The notes beneath the pieces are model-generated. The model was given only the letters and a program-made list of their open reading frames with translations. It had not been told where the DNA came from and ran no database searches. 64,000 bases of DNA, taken from contig NC_088881.1 in the NCBI RefSeq assembly GCF_032884065.1, positions 12,613,260 to 12,677,259 on the forward strand, read 5' to 3'. The translations under genes were made by a program, and so were the position numbers. The stretch is from Artemia franciscana (Eukaryota; Arthropoda; Branchiopoda; Anostraca; Artemiidae). The first letter of the stretch is position 1; each line of letters starts with the position of its first letter. Below are positions 32,702 through 44,744 of this stretch, piece by piece.

Positions 32702-32843
32702 AACTCAACTGGAATCAGAAGTGTTTCATTTGGGTCACTCTTATTGGTTGCTTCGTATAGTAAGTCAACGGAACCAACTCAACTGGAATCAGAAGTGTTT
32801 CATTTGGGTCACTCTTATTGGTTGCTTCGTATACTAAGTCAAC
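32702..32843. repeat. Tandem duplication, 74-bp period
   Basis: Two copies of a unit starting 'actcaactggaatcagaag' and ending 'ttgcttcgtata', at 32702-32769 and 32776-32843, differ at about one base within the matched part. The low divergence implies a recent duplication. Both strands stay open through it, but no protein family is recognised. Confidence 0.93.
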
Positions 32844-33032
32844 AATTTGGTATCCAAACTGTTTTAAGAATTTTGCACTTCTCTTTGATTCTCCAAAGAA
32901 ATAAGGCAGCTTCATTCTAATAAATAATTAATTTTAAAATACTAAAGACAGTAAAAATGAAACCTGTTGTTTGAATTGATTAAGTGAAAAATTAAATAAC
33001 CGTATTTGGTAGTAGCTGACAGAAAACAAATA

Positions 33033-33165
33033 AAATGTGGGAGGAAATTAAAAAAAAAATGTGGGAGAAAAAAATGTGGGAGAAAATTAAAAAAATATGT
33101 GAGAAAATAAAAAAAATGTGAGAGAAAATAAAAAAAATGTGGGAGAAAATTAAAAAAGATATAGC
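33033..33165. repeat. Minisatellite of 'gtgggagaaaattaaaaaa' units
   Basis: Six or more imperfect copies of a 20-25 bp purine-rich unit. The phenylalanine-rich open frame on the minus strand is a by-product of this array. Confidence 0.93.
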
Positions 33166-35229
33166 AGCAAAAGGTTAAGAAGGTAAGAAGTCCACTTGAG
33201 ACTTTAAGCAGGAAGCCTATTAGGCTTAAGTCACTTGTTCCCCTTTGAGTCCAAGCAAATTCAGTCCCCCATTTTTCATACAAGTCCAATCAATTGTGTC
33301 TGTCATGAGTCAACCCGAAAACGTCTATCATCCCTTGTTCTACGACTATCTACCTTAGTTCTGCCCTAGGATGGGTAGATAATGACAGTCTATCAATCAA
33401 CAAGTGGAAAATACATCATTTTCATATAATCCTGAAAAAGGCTTATCCCAGCTTTGCCTCTTGCTCAGACTATCTCTCTTGACTTTCTCCAATTAGCCAT
33501 GGCGTGATAGCAACTTAATTTTAATTCAAAAATCAACAGGTTTATAATATTTGAATTTTTGCGAACAAAACATTTTTCTACATTAGTTTTGCTTATTTAT
33601 TCTAACAATTCAACGTGGAACAAGAAAAATCCTAGAAAGTCACGGTTTTCAGGAGGGCCCAGGGGCCAAAATACTGATTTGACTTTAATGGCCATGGTAC
33701 TTTAAGAATTAAACTGTTTATTTTGGAGTGAGTTGTTCATCTTATCCTTGTTAACTTCAACAACGATCTATTTAAGGTTTGAAGGCTTATTACTTCCATA
33801 TAAAAAGCTATTTTTAGCAGAATTCACTCCTTTTCTCGTGTGCAATACTTAACAATACCTACTTATTGAACAATTTTCTACGTTTAATAATATTCTGAAT
33901 ATTTATTATGTTGTAGGGGATACTGATGAACCGTAACTACTTTTACTTTGCCCCCCAGCGCCCCCGAAGAGACGATATTCGCCCTTTAATGAAGCTAGGG
34001 TCTTGCCCTACCTTCGTAAAACTCTCTTTTTTTAATAAATGACTTGTCTTACATTTTATTGTTTGATAAAACTTTATTTTAAAATTATTCAAAATCTTGA
34101 ATCACAGTAGCGTCATAAGAAATTACATTTAATTTTAAAATTTGGAAAAGTGAAAGTTTGGGTAACTTCATTCAAGGTTTGAGGAAGAAAATCTATATGA
34201 ATTGACGGTAATATCCACATAGATTTTAAAACTGACAGAAAATCAAGAATAAAAATGTAAATGCTTGAAGTTTAAACAAACATTTTCTTAAAACCAAAAG
34301 TCCCTTATCTGTAGAGATTTCTAAGAAACCCGCAATCTCATTTACATAGCGACAACTACTGTAAAATGAAAAGAGAATCTGTGTTCAAAGCAAGTTTGTC
34401 TTTCATTATTTTTAAAAGTGGTAAAAGCGCAGTGAGTTTCTTTAAATCTGGTAAATATTAAACCTCAGTTAATCGTCCAAGAGGGGAAACTCAAATAGTG
34501 TGCGATTGTGGAAATTATTTCGTCGATAGAACCAACCAAAATTGGGAAAATTCAAGCCAAGCATAACAATAACCTTGAATCTGATAAGTTCACTATCTTC
34601 TGACACAGCTTTGAGTTGCCACATTCTTGAAAATCCTACCAATTTTGTAATTCTTTAAGAAAACAATTCTAATTAGCGTTGATCAACAACAACTAAACAA
34701 CCATGACTAAAACACAACTAAACTAAACAACTAAACAACTAAAACAAATTGTCAATGAAGCAACTAACACAAAACTCAACTCACAGAATAAAACGTCCAA
34801 AAATAAACGTCCAACTCAAAGAATAAAACAAAGAATAAGAATAAAATAGAGTCTGGACGTATTACACACTAAACGCACTAAGCGTAGTATACACAAAGTT
34901 AATAAAAAATGATTTAATATAATACAAATGAAATAAACAGCTGAACAGAGCAAACCTGTATCCAAAATACACACACAGCTACAGGCAAGAAAAAGCAAGC
35001 ACTTCAATAAGGAAGGGTTTAAAATTTAGTTTCAAAGAATAATTTAATTCCATTAAAATTTAATTCCGGAAAATTCGAAAGAATATTTCTAAAGTCCAGG
35101 TTTCATGCTCAATTTTCCATAGACTCTGCTTTTAAAACATAGAGCCTCAAAGTTTTATGTATTGCATATGGTTGAGTCTAGAAGCAAAATTTGCCTCATC
35201 TCCGCATCTCTAGTATGAATGAATAGTTT
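33166..35229. other. GTF2H3 intron, nothing recognised
   Basis: AT-rich, with a short array of 'actaaacaa' units at about 34689-34745. No exon or recognisable element. Confidence 0.5.
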
Positions 35230-35870
35230 TTTTTGTCAGTCTTAGTTGAACTTTTATAAAGTGACGAAGCTAATGCTATGTTATTTTGGTTTTATTTTTG
35301 AATTTTGGTTTGTTTTTGTCTTTATGATCTTGAGTTATTATTCGTTTCTTTAGCATTTTCTTCTATTTAATTAGGGATGACAATTGATCATGTAGCCAAA
35401 ACATTCAATTAGGTTTTATTTTAGTCGTTAAACTAGGGAAATCCACATTCGAATTTTGGTTCGTTTTTCAAACTTCAGATCGTTTTTTTCTGTTAATTTT
35501 AGCTTATAATATTGAGTTATTATTTATTTTTAGCATTTTCTTCGTTTTTGCTGAGGACGACTATTGGTCATACAGCCAAAACATTCACTTAGGCTTTATT
35601 TTAGTCACTTTACTTGGGAAAATTCCTTAGTCGAATTTTGGTTCGTTTTTCGAATTTCCGTTCCTTTTTTTGTCAGTTAATTTTAATTTGTCTTTATCTT
35701 TATGGTATTAAGCTATTATATTTTTTTCAGCATTGTCTTCTTTTAAGCTGAGGACGGCTATTGGTCATACAGCCAAGATATTAATTTTGGTTTTAGTTTA
35801 GTCACTGTACTCTGAAAAAGTCTTAATTTAAATTTTGGTTCATTTTTCTAATTTTGGTTCCCTGTCTAAA
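35230..35870. repeat. Tandem array, ~180-190 bp unit
   Basis: Three to four diverged units anchored by 'ggtcatacagccaaaacatt' or variants near 35388, 35568 and 35762. Each is accompanied by 'cgaattttggttcgttttt' and 'ttttagtcact'. A further fragment ('tttagtcactatactcggg') sits at about 37999-38040, on the far side of repeat copy B, so copy B may have inserted into or next to the array. Confidence 0.8.
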
Positions 35871-36062
35871 ATCCTGATTCCGATTCTAAAACCATTTCTA
35901 AAATCCTGATGCCCCCTCGTGATATATAAACTTTATTATTTAAAATTTTACGCGTGCTTATCTGAAGGAAGCTTAAAAGGTCTTAACTTAGTATTTTTAT
36001 TCGACTCGTCCTCTTGGTATATTCCATACTAATGAAAAATATTGCCTGAATACAACACCTTT

Positions 36063-37787
36063 TATCAAACAGTTCGTGGTAACGAACTGTAGTAAGGAGC
36101 GACCCGGCTCAATAGTAACCAAAACTCTAAAAAACGGGATTTTAGATACCAATAGCTACATCAAAAGAATCGCATTTTAATGTTGATTTTAAATATACAA
36201 GTTTCATCAAGTTTAGTTTTACCCATCAAAAGTTACGAGCCTGAGAAAAATTACCTTATTTTAGAAAATAGGGGAAAACACCCCTTAAAAGTCATAGAAT
36301 CTTAATGAAAATTAAACCATCATATTCAACGTATCAGAGAACCCTACTGTAGAAGTTTCAAGCTCCTATCTACAAAAATGTGGAATTTTGAATTTTTTGC
36401 CAGAAGGCAGATCACGGATCACGGATGCGTGTTTATTTGTTTTTTTTTCCAGGGGTAATCGTATCGAACCAGTAGTCCTAGAATGTTGCGAGAGGGCTCA
36501 TTCTAACGGAAATGAAAGGTTCTAGTGCCCTTTTTAAGTGACCAATAACTATGAGGGCACCTTGGCCCCCTCCCACGCCAATAATTTTCCCAAAGTCGCC
36601 AGATCAAAAAATAGTTTTTAATTTATTAGGCCCGGGTTAGTAATTCTAAGATAACCATTTTATTCAGAAGAGTCTAAAAACCTTATAACTATGTCTTTGG
36701 GGACGACTTACTCCCCCACACTCACCGTGGGAGCGGCTAAAACTTACAAACTTTGATCAGTGCTTATATATAGTAATAGTTATTGGGAAGTGTACAGACG
36801 TTTTCAGGAGGATTTTTTGGTTGCGGGGGAAAGTTGTTGATAAGAGGAATGTATGTTGGGGGAACTTTTCCATGGAGGAATTTGTCATGGGGAAGAAAAT
36901 TTAACTGAAGGGAGCGAAGGATTTTCTAGCATTATTTGAAAAAACAATGAAAAAATAAATATGAAGAAGTTTTTTCAACTGAAAGTCAGGAGCAGCATTA
37001 AAACTTAAAACGAACAGAAATTATTACACATACGAGGGGTTCACCTCCTTCTAATACCTCGCTCTTTACGCTAAAGTATTTTTAGTAATTTCAACTATTT
37101 ATTTTATGGCCTTTGTGATTCAGCGGTCATTCTTAAGGAATTGGGACAAATTTAAGCTTTAGTGTAAAGAGCGGGGTACAGACGAGGGGGTAAACCCCCT
37201 CATATATGTAGTAAAAACATACAAATACACAAGTTCGTTGCGTAAGCTAATTTGTAAGTTACGTATATCTTTTACTAATAAAAACGTTCGTAAAAAATTA
37301 AAAGTTCTAGTTGCCTTTTTAAGTAACCAAAAAATTGAGGGGGCAACTAGGCCTCCTCCCCCGCTCCTTTTTTCTCAAAATCATTCGATCAAAACTATGA
37401 GAAAGCCATTTAGCCCAAAAAATAAATATGCAAATTTCATTTGCATTGAGCCAAAATCAAAACATGCATTAATTCAAAAACATTCAGAAATTAAATGAAA
37501 AACAAGTTTTTTTTTAACCGAAAGTAAGGAGCGACATTAAAACGTAAAACGAACAGAAATTGCTTCGTATATGAAAGGGGCTGCTCCCTCCTCAACGCCC
37601 CGTTCTTGACGCTAAACTTTTTTACTGTTTTAAAAAGTAGAGCTGAGAGAAAGTGTCAAACTTTAGCGTAAAGAGCGGGGCGTTGAGGAGGGAGCAGCCC
37701 CTTTCATATACGAAGCAATCTCTGATCGTTTTAAGTTTTAATGTCGCTCCTAACTTTCAGTTAAAGAAACTTTTTTTTTTATTTAAT
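36063..37787 (-). repeat. Palindromic repeat copy B (full length)
   Basis: It starts TATCAAACAGTTCGTGG, including the ACAGTTCG...CGAACTGT hairpin, and ends in a T run plus 'atttaat' after the long palindrome at about 37493-37785. That palindrome has arms carrying 'gtaaggagcgacattaaaac' and 'tttcatatacgaagcaat'. Same block order as copy A and as the reverse of copy C. Two sub-terminal 'taaggagcgac' blocks face each other across the element. No ORF. Intronic in GTF2H3. Confidence 0.9.
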
Positions 37788-38106
37788 ATAATTTATGAGG
37801 CCATTGTAATATTATCATGATTTTTTTTTTATGCTATTTAAATGCATTTAATTGTGGTGTTATTCACAGGATTTTTTTTCTTTCAAGATTTGGACTTTAA
37901 AGTATAGTCAGCCGGACGGTGGCATCTCCTACCCATGACACATCAAAATATTGCAACACCTCACCGGTGGGGCATGTGCCCCACATTAGGAATCTCAGCT
38001 TTAGTCACTATACTCGGGAAAAACCATTATTTGAATTCTCTTATTAATAAATAGGAATATTTCTTCTAGTACCTACACCTCCTACATTTAGTCAAAGGAG
38101 ACTTAC

Positions 38107-38230
38107 ATTCTTTTGGCAAGTAAAGAAAACATTCATGAATGTCATATATTGAGCGGCACTTTCACCTCCATTGGTGATAACAAGAATCCTCGATTTCAGC
38201 TTCTCAACCGCTTTTTTGGATTTGGCGATT
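38107..38230 (-). CDS. GTF2H3: GTF2H3 exon: vWA-like core
   Basis: One split-codon base plus 41 codons, including KSRILVITNGGESAAQYMTF and MNVFFTCQKN. Animal p34 has M-K-S-R-I-L-V-I-K ... Q-Y-M-N-F-M-N-x-I-F-x-A-Q-K here. Acceptor TTCTTTTTTAG is at 38231-38232; donor AAT|GTAAGT at 38105-38106. It joins the upstream exon (44529-44744, ending AAC AG) to give CYINRIAKSKKAVEKLKSRI, exactly as long as the animal p34 segment. It joins downstream in phase 0 to SVLLDAC. Confidence 0.96.
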
Positions 38231-41200
38231 CTAAAAAAGAAGAAGAAAAGATTACTACCATCCAATGGTAAAAGATTATTTATTTCATACCAAAATCCTA
38301 GCAAACAAAATTTATTTGAAAAAAAAAACTTCGTTCTTTTGAGAAAAAAAACTAGAGCGAGGACTTCGTATATGAAATATGCTTAAATAACACACTTAAT
38401 ATATTAAGGATATTAAGTGCAAGAACATTAGATATGTTGAATGTAAGTAATAAAAAGAATTATATAGCAGAAAATCAACAAAAAGAAAGAAATTCTAAAA
38501 AACCGAAAAAGAACGAAAGGGAATTTACATAAACTTGAGAAAAGATTGTAAAAAATGAAAATGCTTTTCGACAAAAATTTCCCGGCATAGAAAAGATAGG
38601 ATACATTAAAAAAATAAAAAGTGTTGTGTATTTTATTACTGGTCAGACAAGACGTTGCTGTATTTGCATAGGGACTGCGACAAGCCACAATAAGCTAAAT
38701 TCTCATCACAAATAAAAATTAATAAAATCATTTTAAGAGCAAATGAGGAAATAAAAACACTCATATCAAATCCAATTAATTACAAAAGAGAGAGAGAAGG
38801 GGGTGCATGGTAGAACGAACAAGAATTTGTTTGCTGAGGCGTTTGGAGGCGAAAAGAATTAGGCACTTAGTAAAAGCAATGATAGGTGAATAAATTGAAA
38901 ACGTTGAAGAAGCTATACGGGACCGTTAAGGTTATTAAAAATGAACTCAACACCGATATTAGTTAAGACCAACTAGGAGAAATACGTTCTTTTCTGTCTT
39001 TCAGGGTGGTAAGGCATGCAGTATTAATTAAGCATCTGCACTGTTTCTGTTTTTCAGGAAAACAGAAACGATAAAAATTTTTTTTAGGATATCGCACCCT
39101 GTCACCTATACTGGGCGAGATTTTACATTGCAATTCCCAAGTAAGTGTAAAGAAATTGCCTTGAAACCATCCCAAATCCACTAATACGTCTCTTTTTTAA
39201 TCGATCACATGCGCATACGATGCGACCCTGCTGCAACGGTGATTCTAACACCTAATAATTTCATTCATGCCACCTCAAGATGTCACCTCACCATGCCACC
39301 TCATTTCTTAAACCACATTTGCCTGCCATAATGTAAAAATAAGTAAACGAACGAAAATGGGGTTTTTAAGGCCAAACGAGAATACTGAATAAATAAACAA
39401 AGTGAATACTTCGAGAGGGCAACCGCCTCTCTTTTTTAGCGCGAAACAAAATAATATATTCAAGGAATGCATTGAAGAAAAAACCAACAAAACAAACGCG
39501 GAAAGTCAATGTGAAAAAAAACAAAAAATCAATGAAGAAAACAAAAAATTAAAAAGATGAACAAAATTCAATAAAAGCCAAAAATAACGAGAATTAAAAC
39601 CAAATACCTAACAACTATAAAGCGAGTTATTTGCCAATATCCGCGATTTGCACAAAATACAAAAAAAAATATGAACTCTCATCGACAGATACTAGCGCTA
39701 ATGTCCTAGAGCAAGTATCCGTCGATGGCAGTTCATCTTCTAACTTTTTCCTTTTCATTGATTTTTTGTTTTCATTGGTTTTTGTTTCTTTGTTTGTTTA
39801 TTCAGTATTCTCGTTTGAACTTAAAAAGCCCATTTTTGATCGTTTACTTTTTTTTAACATTGTTGTTTTCTTTTTCGTCCTCTTCTTCTGTTATCCAGAC
39901 GCTCCCACCATTCACCGCTAGATAACAGCGCAAAATTTAATTGGCCTTTATCACCTAGGCAATAGCGTAAACGCACGCACTCGATAAAATGAAAAAACAG
40001 GAAACAGGTAAAAAAACAGGAACGAAAAAAGAAACAGATAAAAAAACTGAACAGAAACAGAAACATGTCTAACAATAACAAATGGCCTGTTTTTGTTTTC
40101 TGTTTCTGAAAAACAGAAACCGGTAAGACAAAAACAGAAACAGTACCGATGCTTAGTTTTAATAATGAAGCAAGAAAGGATTTTAACCGTCTAGTATATA
40201 TTGGAAACTATTGTCATCATATTGTGGACACTTTTGTAACATTGTTAAATTTGTTGAAAAATTAATTTTTCTTTAAATAAAATTTGCTGTTTGTTGTTGT
40301 TTTTTTACTGAACGTTGAGAAGGATTCAATCTCGGCTATGACAGAGAAAAGAAAAAGGATAATAGCTCGAGAATAGTCAAGAGCTAGAAGATAGAATGGT
40401 CTAAACGAATAATTGATCTTAGTGAATTATTAAGGGAGGGAAAGTATAATCTTCGATTCTCTAGAGTTTTTGTAAGGTAATGAAAGAGTTCAAAAATTGT
40501 GTAAGATACGTACTAAGATGTAATAAATATGTACTAATATGTATTGGAATTAATTTTAGATTTGTGCTAATTTGTTTTTACTTTTGTCATTTTCTAAGTA
40601 TGATTACAAGTAGATTTTAGCTATTAAATAAAAAGGGATTGAGAGTGGTGCCAAAACTGGTAACCAGAAACAAAAATACAAAGAAAAATAACTATAATTG
40701 ACTGTGTTCCAGTTAATTTCCTCCATACAGATTGGTTCCAATTTTACCTATCCTTGCCATCATTACTGGCAACATAGCTTTGACAGGGAAGATTGCTTCT
40801 TTACGTTATATAAGTAAAATCTGGCTTTTATTATACCAATTATTGATTCAGAGTTGAAAGTGAACACACCTGGCTTGGATGTTTTATGAACTTATTAATT
40901 CAGAAAGCCCTTTTTAGCTCAAGAATTGTGAACTATTTCAACACTTGGCTATAAGCCTTATCTAATGAAAACTACTTCATTATAATTTAAGGTTTCGCAA
41001 TAATTGGTTAAGGATAATAGTGACGTGTAACCTTGACCTACATAAGAGGATTATCGATAGAACTATTTGTGCATTAAGAACTTTTAAAAAGAATTATTGA
41101 GTTGGTGTTATTAAATCATTTGAATGGTTTTATTTTATCAACAAGCAAGCAGAAGAAGGGAGTTTCTGTCGCAAAGGCCGAAGTACCAGCCGGGAGTAGT

Positions 41201-41396
41201 ATCTCCCTTAAACTGCAGGGAATAGGTAACAGAGACCTACACTTTCCTCGTAATTGCTATATAAATTTGGCGCGTTTTCAGGTGTGATGCCTGTTACCAG
41301 TGGTGACGATATCCTGTCCTTGTTTAGTTGCCGGTACTGAATTTTGTACAGAGTAATTGAGGATGAGGTGGTGAGACGATGACGTGATTAAAAAGC
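38231..41396. other. GTF2H3 intron with an imperfect inverted repeat
   Basis: Mostly AT-rich. Arms at about 39340-39400 and 39791-39852 are imperfect reverse complements ('cgagaatactgaataaataa' facing 'ttattcagtattctcg'; 'aaaatggggttttt' facing 'aaaaagcccattttt'). Purine-rich 'gaaacagaaacag' runs lie at 39990-40140. The 5' part of the LINE that follows may begin upstream of 41397, but its start cannot be fixed. Confidence 0.5.
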
Positions 41397-42375
41397 GTGA
41401 TTGGAGTGGAATTTTTAGACACTAATTCGGTCAAGGTGGCTAAGACGTTATTATGGCACCCATATCCACTTCACGAAGATTGCCCGATTCGAAAGGGAAA
41501 TAATGCACCGGTTAGCCATTTCAGCGACACAATTACTCTATTGAAACCTCTTGACAAGACTGACAATGATGTTCCAACTTTCGTCATAAAGCGTCCTATG
41601 GAGGCACCCTGCCTTCCTGCTACTGCCTATACCTCTCTATTCTCAAAATTTAACGAGGTCCATCAAGTTGTTTTGGGAATGTCTTCAAAACTCAACAATT
41701 ATAAAGTGAGCTTCCCACAATTACCCAGGCCAGCTTCAGTGCTAGATTCACATGCAACTGTTATCGTCTCCAAGGAGCCGGACGCATTATCCGACCCTCT
41801 TTACAGAAAAGCTGCTATAGACTAGATTACTGGATATGAACTAGCACGTAACGTAAAGCCCATCAATTTGGATAAGTCTGCTATGGAGGACTTCTGCTTG
41901 TCAATCCGAAACGTAATCTCTTGTACTAAAATAAAAGTGGTTTCCAAGCGGTTTTTCGATATATCATGTAATATTCCTACCGATGTTGATATTACGGTAC
42001 TCGGAAGCCAACACGGTATCAAGGATGCTAAAAAACTGGGCCAGTATAAGTCTGTAAAACTCGAATTTTGGATTCTTTTGCTCAATCCACGTTTTTCAAG
42101 CATGACCCCAGAGTCAGGTTATGAAATTTTTCCTGTTTACAAGATTAAGGACCTACTCAAATGCTGCTTTAAATGCCGATCACTAAGACCATCTGCAGAA
42201 ATCCTGTCCCAGCGTTCTCCCAGCATGTGCTCGTTGTGGAGGACTGTACATATCAACAAAAGACGAGCCATGCATTGCCGATTGTGCAAACTGCAGCCAG
42301 AAACACCCTTCCTATAGCTTTTTCTGCCCTGCTACTAAATATCAGAAAAAGCAACACACCACCCTTCAACCTTGA
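41397..42375 (+). pseudogene. LINE copy 1, ORF1 (gag-like, zinc knuckle)
   Basis: The frame from 41397 reads IGVEFLDTNSVKVAK ... PCLPATAYTSLFSKF ... VLDSHATVIV, then an in-frame TAG at 41823-41825, then continues in the same frame through ITGYELARNV and IPTDVDITVLG. After a frameshift, a Cys-rich end follows at 42226-42331: C-x2-C-x11-C-x3-C-x2-C-x4-H-x5-C, a gag-like zinc-knuckle region. ORF1 proteins of such LINEs bind the element's RNA. The same domains occur in the copy at 57700-58640, which shows this is a repeated element. It is dead (one stop, at least one frameshift). Its stop overlaps the start of ORF2. Confidence 0.85.
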
Positions 42376-42690
42376 GTGCATCAGTCCCAGTTATTTCGCT
42401 TAGTATAAACGCCACCAAAGATAAGGATTTTAATATTGATGGATTGTACGGTTCCAACGATTCGGCATGTCTCCACGAGCATCTTCTCACTGCTTCAAGT
42501 TTGAATTTTTTGCGTCGAAGTCAACATCATATTCCGTTCATGAGTCCAACAAAAGTTACTGGCGGTCGCCCTTCCGGTGGATTAGTCTGTGTCTTTAGAC
42601 AGAACATTCATTTATCCTCCAGAGTACTCTTCTACTCAGACGAATTTTTCTTAGCTGTGCGTGTCGGCAGTACCGTGCATATAAACTCTT
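42376..42690 (+). pseudogene. LINE copy 1, ORF2 N-terminal (APE-like endonuclease)
   Basis: The frame reads VPVISLSINATKDKDFNIDG ... SPTKVTGGRPSGGLVCVF ... FFLAVRVGSTVHINSYLL. Aligned with 58675-59000, this is the N-terminal half of an exonuclease-endonuclease-phosphatase domain. The alignment breaks at about 42690, where a foreign LINE tail (42691-43010) begins. About 90 bases present in copy 2 (59000-59095) are missing at the break. Confidence 0.85.
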
Positions 42691-43010
42691 ATCTCCTATA
42701 TGAAGGAGAGGCTTGTTCGCAGGGGCTTGTGGTCTGCTGAAAGTCTTGTGAATCAGGTGCTGTCAAACTCTCTACAGTATATGGACCAGCCTATGGATAG
42801 GTTCTACAAGCGTCGAGAAAACATTGCCGACTTTCCACTTAATTGTTTAGCTTAATTACAGTACGAAAGTAGCTGAGGTGTTGCTTGTTTTTTCTTTTGT
42901 GAGTTTTTTCTTGTTTATTGTTTCCATTTTATTTTATTTGCTGTGTTTTCGTAATCCTCTAAGTGCATTTTATGTATATAAAGAGGGTTTAAACAAATTA
43001 TTATTATCAT
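42691..43010 (+). mobile_element. 3' end of a different LINE inserted in LINE copy 1
   Basis: The segment carries a C-terminal ORF end (KERLVRRGLWSAESLVNQVL ... FYKRRENIADFPLNCLA, then a stop at 42855), a T-rich 3' UTR, and an ATT-repeat tail (attattattatcatt) at about 42998-43013. The order ORF end, UTR, short tandem tail is that of a 5'-truncated LINE insertion. It interrupts the endonuclease of copy 1 on the same strand. Confidence 0.7.
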
Positions 43011-44080
43011 TACTGATTATTATATAGTAATTGGTGACCTTAATACTTATATTAACCGATCTTTTGCGGGAAGTGATTCACTGTTTGAGTGTCTTCCATC
43101 GTACCTCGTCGTGCCCAAATCTCACAAATCTTCATATGTTCATCACTCTGGAAGTAAAAGTGATATTGGTTATATTATTTCCTCGCCTGGTATTATATCT
43201 TCTTCCACTACTGTTCATGTTAACGAGCAAGATACTGACCACATACCACTTTTGGCGACATTTACAATGGACAATGGTCCATCGAAAACCAACTGTTTGC
43301 GAGGAAAATCGAAGTGGTTTGAAAAAAAGCAACTGGAGCAACGCAAATATACCGCACTACATCTTTACTTTGACAGCCCTTCTTTCTACCATACGTGTTC
43401 CATACCATCTTCTTCAGCACCAGGTACCTATGAATGGTAAAGCCGATATTGACTGTTATTATAACCAACTTGTGATGTGTATGAAAAAGGCAGAAGAATC
43501 TGCCGTACCTCGGCAACATATTCGTAAAAAAAAAACCATAAGCCTATCTTAGAAATTCAAATTCTTTTCTTCAATTAAGATGTGCACCAGACACTATTAT
43601 AAGGGTACGAAGAGGAGTTAGACAGGGTGGTGTTCTGTCCCCTACGCTTTTTAAGATTTGTATTTCTAGTGTGCTGGCTATTATTCAAGACATACCTTTC
43701 TGGTCTTGCGTATGTTTCTTATCTTGCGTACGCTGACGAATTCCTTCTGATTAGCCGTTCCAAAAAGGATCTTTCCCAAATAGGCTCTAGAGTCTCTGAT
43801 GCTTTTTCTGGCCAAACTTTATTCTACTTTTTGTGACCATTCTATCCTTTATGCTTCAGGCCTTTTCCCCCTTCTTAAGTAAGGTAACTTAAAAAGAATC
43901 AGGATAAATTATTTCACATTTTGTAAATTTCTTTTGTATCTTCTACCTTAGACAAAAAACCGATTCTTGTTAGTAAATTTTCAGTTCCTGATATAACTTT
44001 TAAGTTGGAGATTCCACACAGAAAACTCTCCAGTACAGCTTCTGCGCTTCAAGCTTCACAAGAATTTCAAGATAGTAATC
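43011..44080 (+). pseudogene. LINE copy 1, ORF2 remainder (endonuclease end and RT)
   Basis: The part resumes with VIGDLNTYI (G-D-x-N motif) and YVHHSGSKSDIGYI, where copy 2 has the catalytic-type TDIDH. After the IRKKK segment about 0.9 kb present in copy 2 is missing. The frame then reads RRGVRQGGVLSPTLFKICIS and LAYADEFLLISRSKKDL at 43720-43760. The catalytic box is YADE, not YADD, so it is inactive. A second deletion of about 0.25 kb after SDAFSG joins it to AKLYSTFCDHS and the C-terminal PDITFKLEIPHRKLSSTA. All in a GTF2H3 intron, opposite strand. Confidence 0.88.
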
Positions 44081-44528
44081 TAACCTAATCCATATTGGAG
44101 GCTCCCCTTCCATAAAATGACTTCCTGATATGAATTTTCCAAATATACATAGAAAAACTTATCATTTTAATAAATGTAATCATTTTGATAAGAGAAATAT
44201 CCAAAATTTCAAAATTGCTACTTCGCATTTTGTTTTCGCGTAATTACCAACTTTTATCAACGTTTTTTTTTCTTGATAATTTTGAAGAGGTGGAAACCCT
44301 GCTTTCAGCTATACTTTGGCAAACGTCTAGCCTCCTAGTCAGGGGCAAATCTTCAGAATTTTTATTGGGGGGGGGGGGCAAGAGAGGTCTATATCCGGAT
44401 AGTCAAGGGGCATGGGATATTAATAAGAATTTTACTCTCCTTATTAATGGGGGGAATATCCCCCCCAATGACGCCCCTGCTCCTAGTCAACATTATGGGT
44501 ACGCCCCTGATCAAAATGGTGCACTAAC
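44081..44528. other. GTF2H3 intron, nothing further recognised
   Basis: Contains a G run at about 44371 within a G/C-rich fragment resembling other 'cccccttattaatgggggg' repeat pieces. No exon. Confidence 0.4.
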
Positions 44529-44744
44529 CTGTTAATATAGCAAAGGGCCCTTGTTAGGGTTCCAGCAATTGGAAAATCAAGAACATTCCTATCGTCACCA
44601 CTAGAACCTTTGTCTGTATTCATCAATTTAAGAAACTCTGTTTTCAATGATAAATTGATTGCAGAAAACGTCTCGAATCGACCATCAGTTTGTTTTATGT
44701 CTTTAGCATAATCAATGCCATCTTCTGAAGGGTAGAGAAACCGA
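44529..44744 (-). CDS. GTF2H3: GTF2H3 exon: N-terminal half
   Basis: One split base plus 71 codons and two trailing bases. It begins RFLYPSEDGIDYAKD and ends IAGTLTRALCYIN(R). Animal p34 has S-R-F-L-Y-P-G at the same place and L-A-G-S-L-A-K-A-L-C-Y-I-H-R before the vWA core. The middle is less conserved, as in other animals. Acceptor TTTCTTTTAG is at 44745-44746; donor AACAG|GTTAGT at 44527-44528. Phases match both neighbours. This is the longest exon of the gene seen here. Confidence 0.95.

Noticed and set aside
32942..33289. Phenylalanine-rich frame that looks like a membrane protein.
   Set aside because: It is the translation of a purine-rich minisatellite on the opposite strand.
38640..38694. 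Minus-strand segment with a frame resembling SLCKYSNVLSDQ that could splice in phase to the GTF2H3 exon at 38107-38230.
   Set aside because: The true upstream exon is 44529-44744, which ends in the conserved ALCYIN(R) and joins 38107-38230 with the exact animal spacing. The 38.6-kb resemblance is chance.
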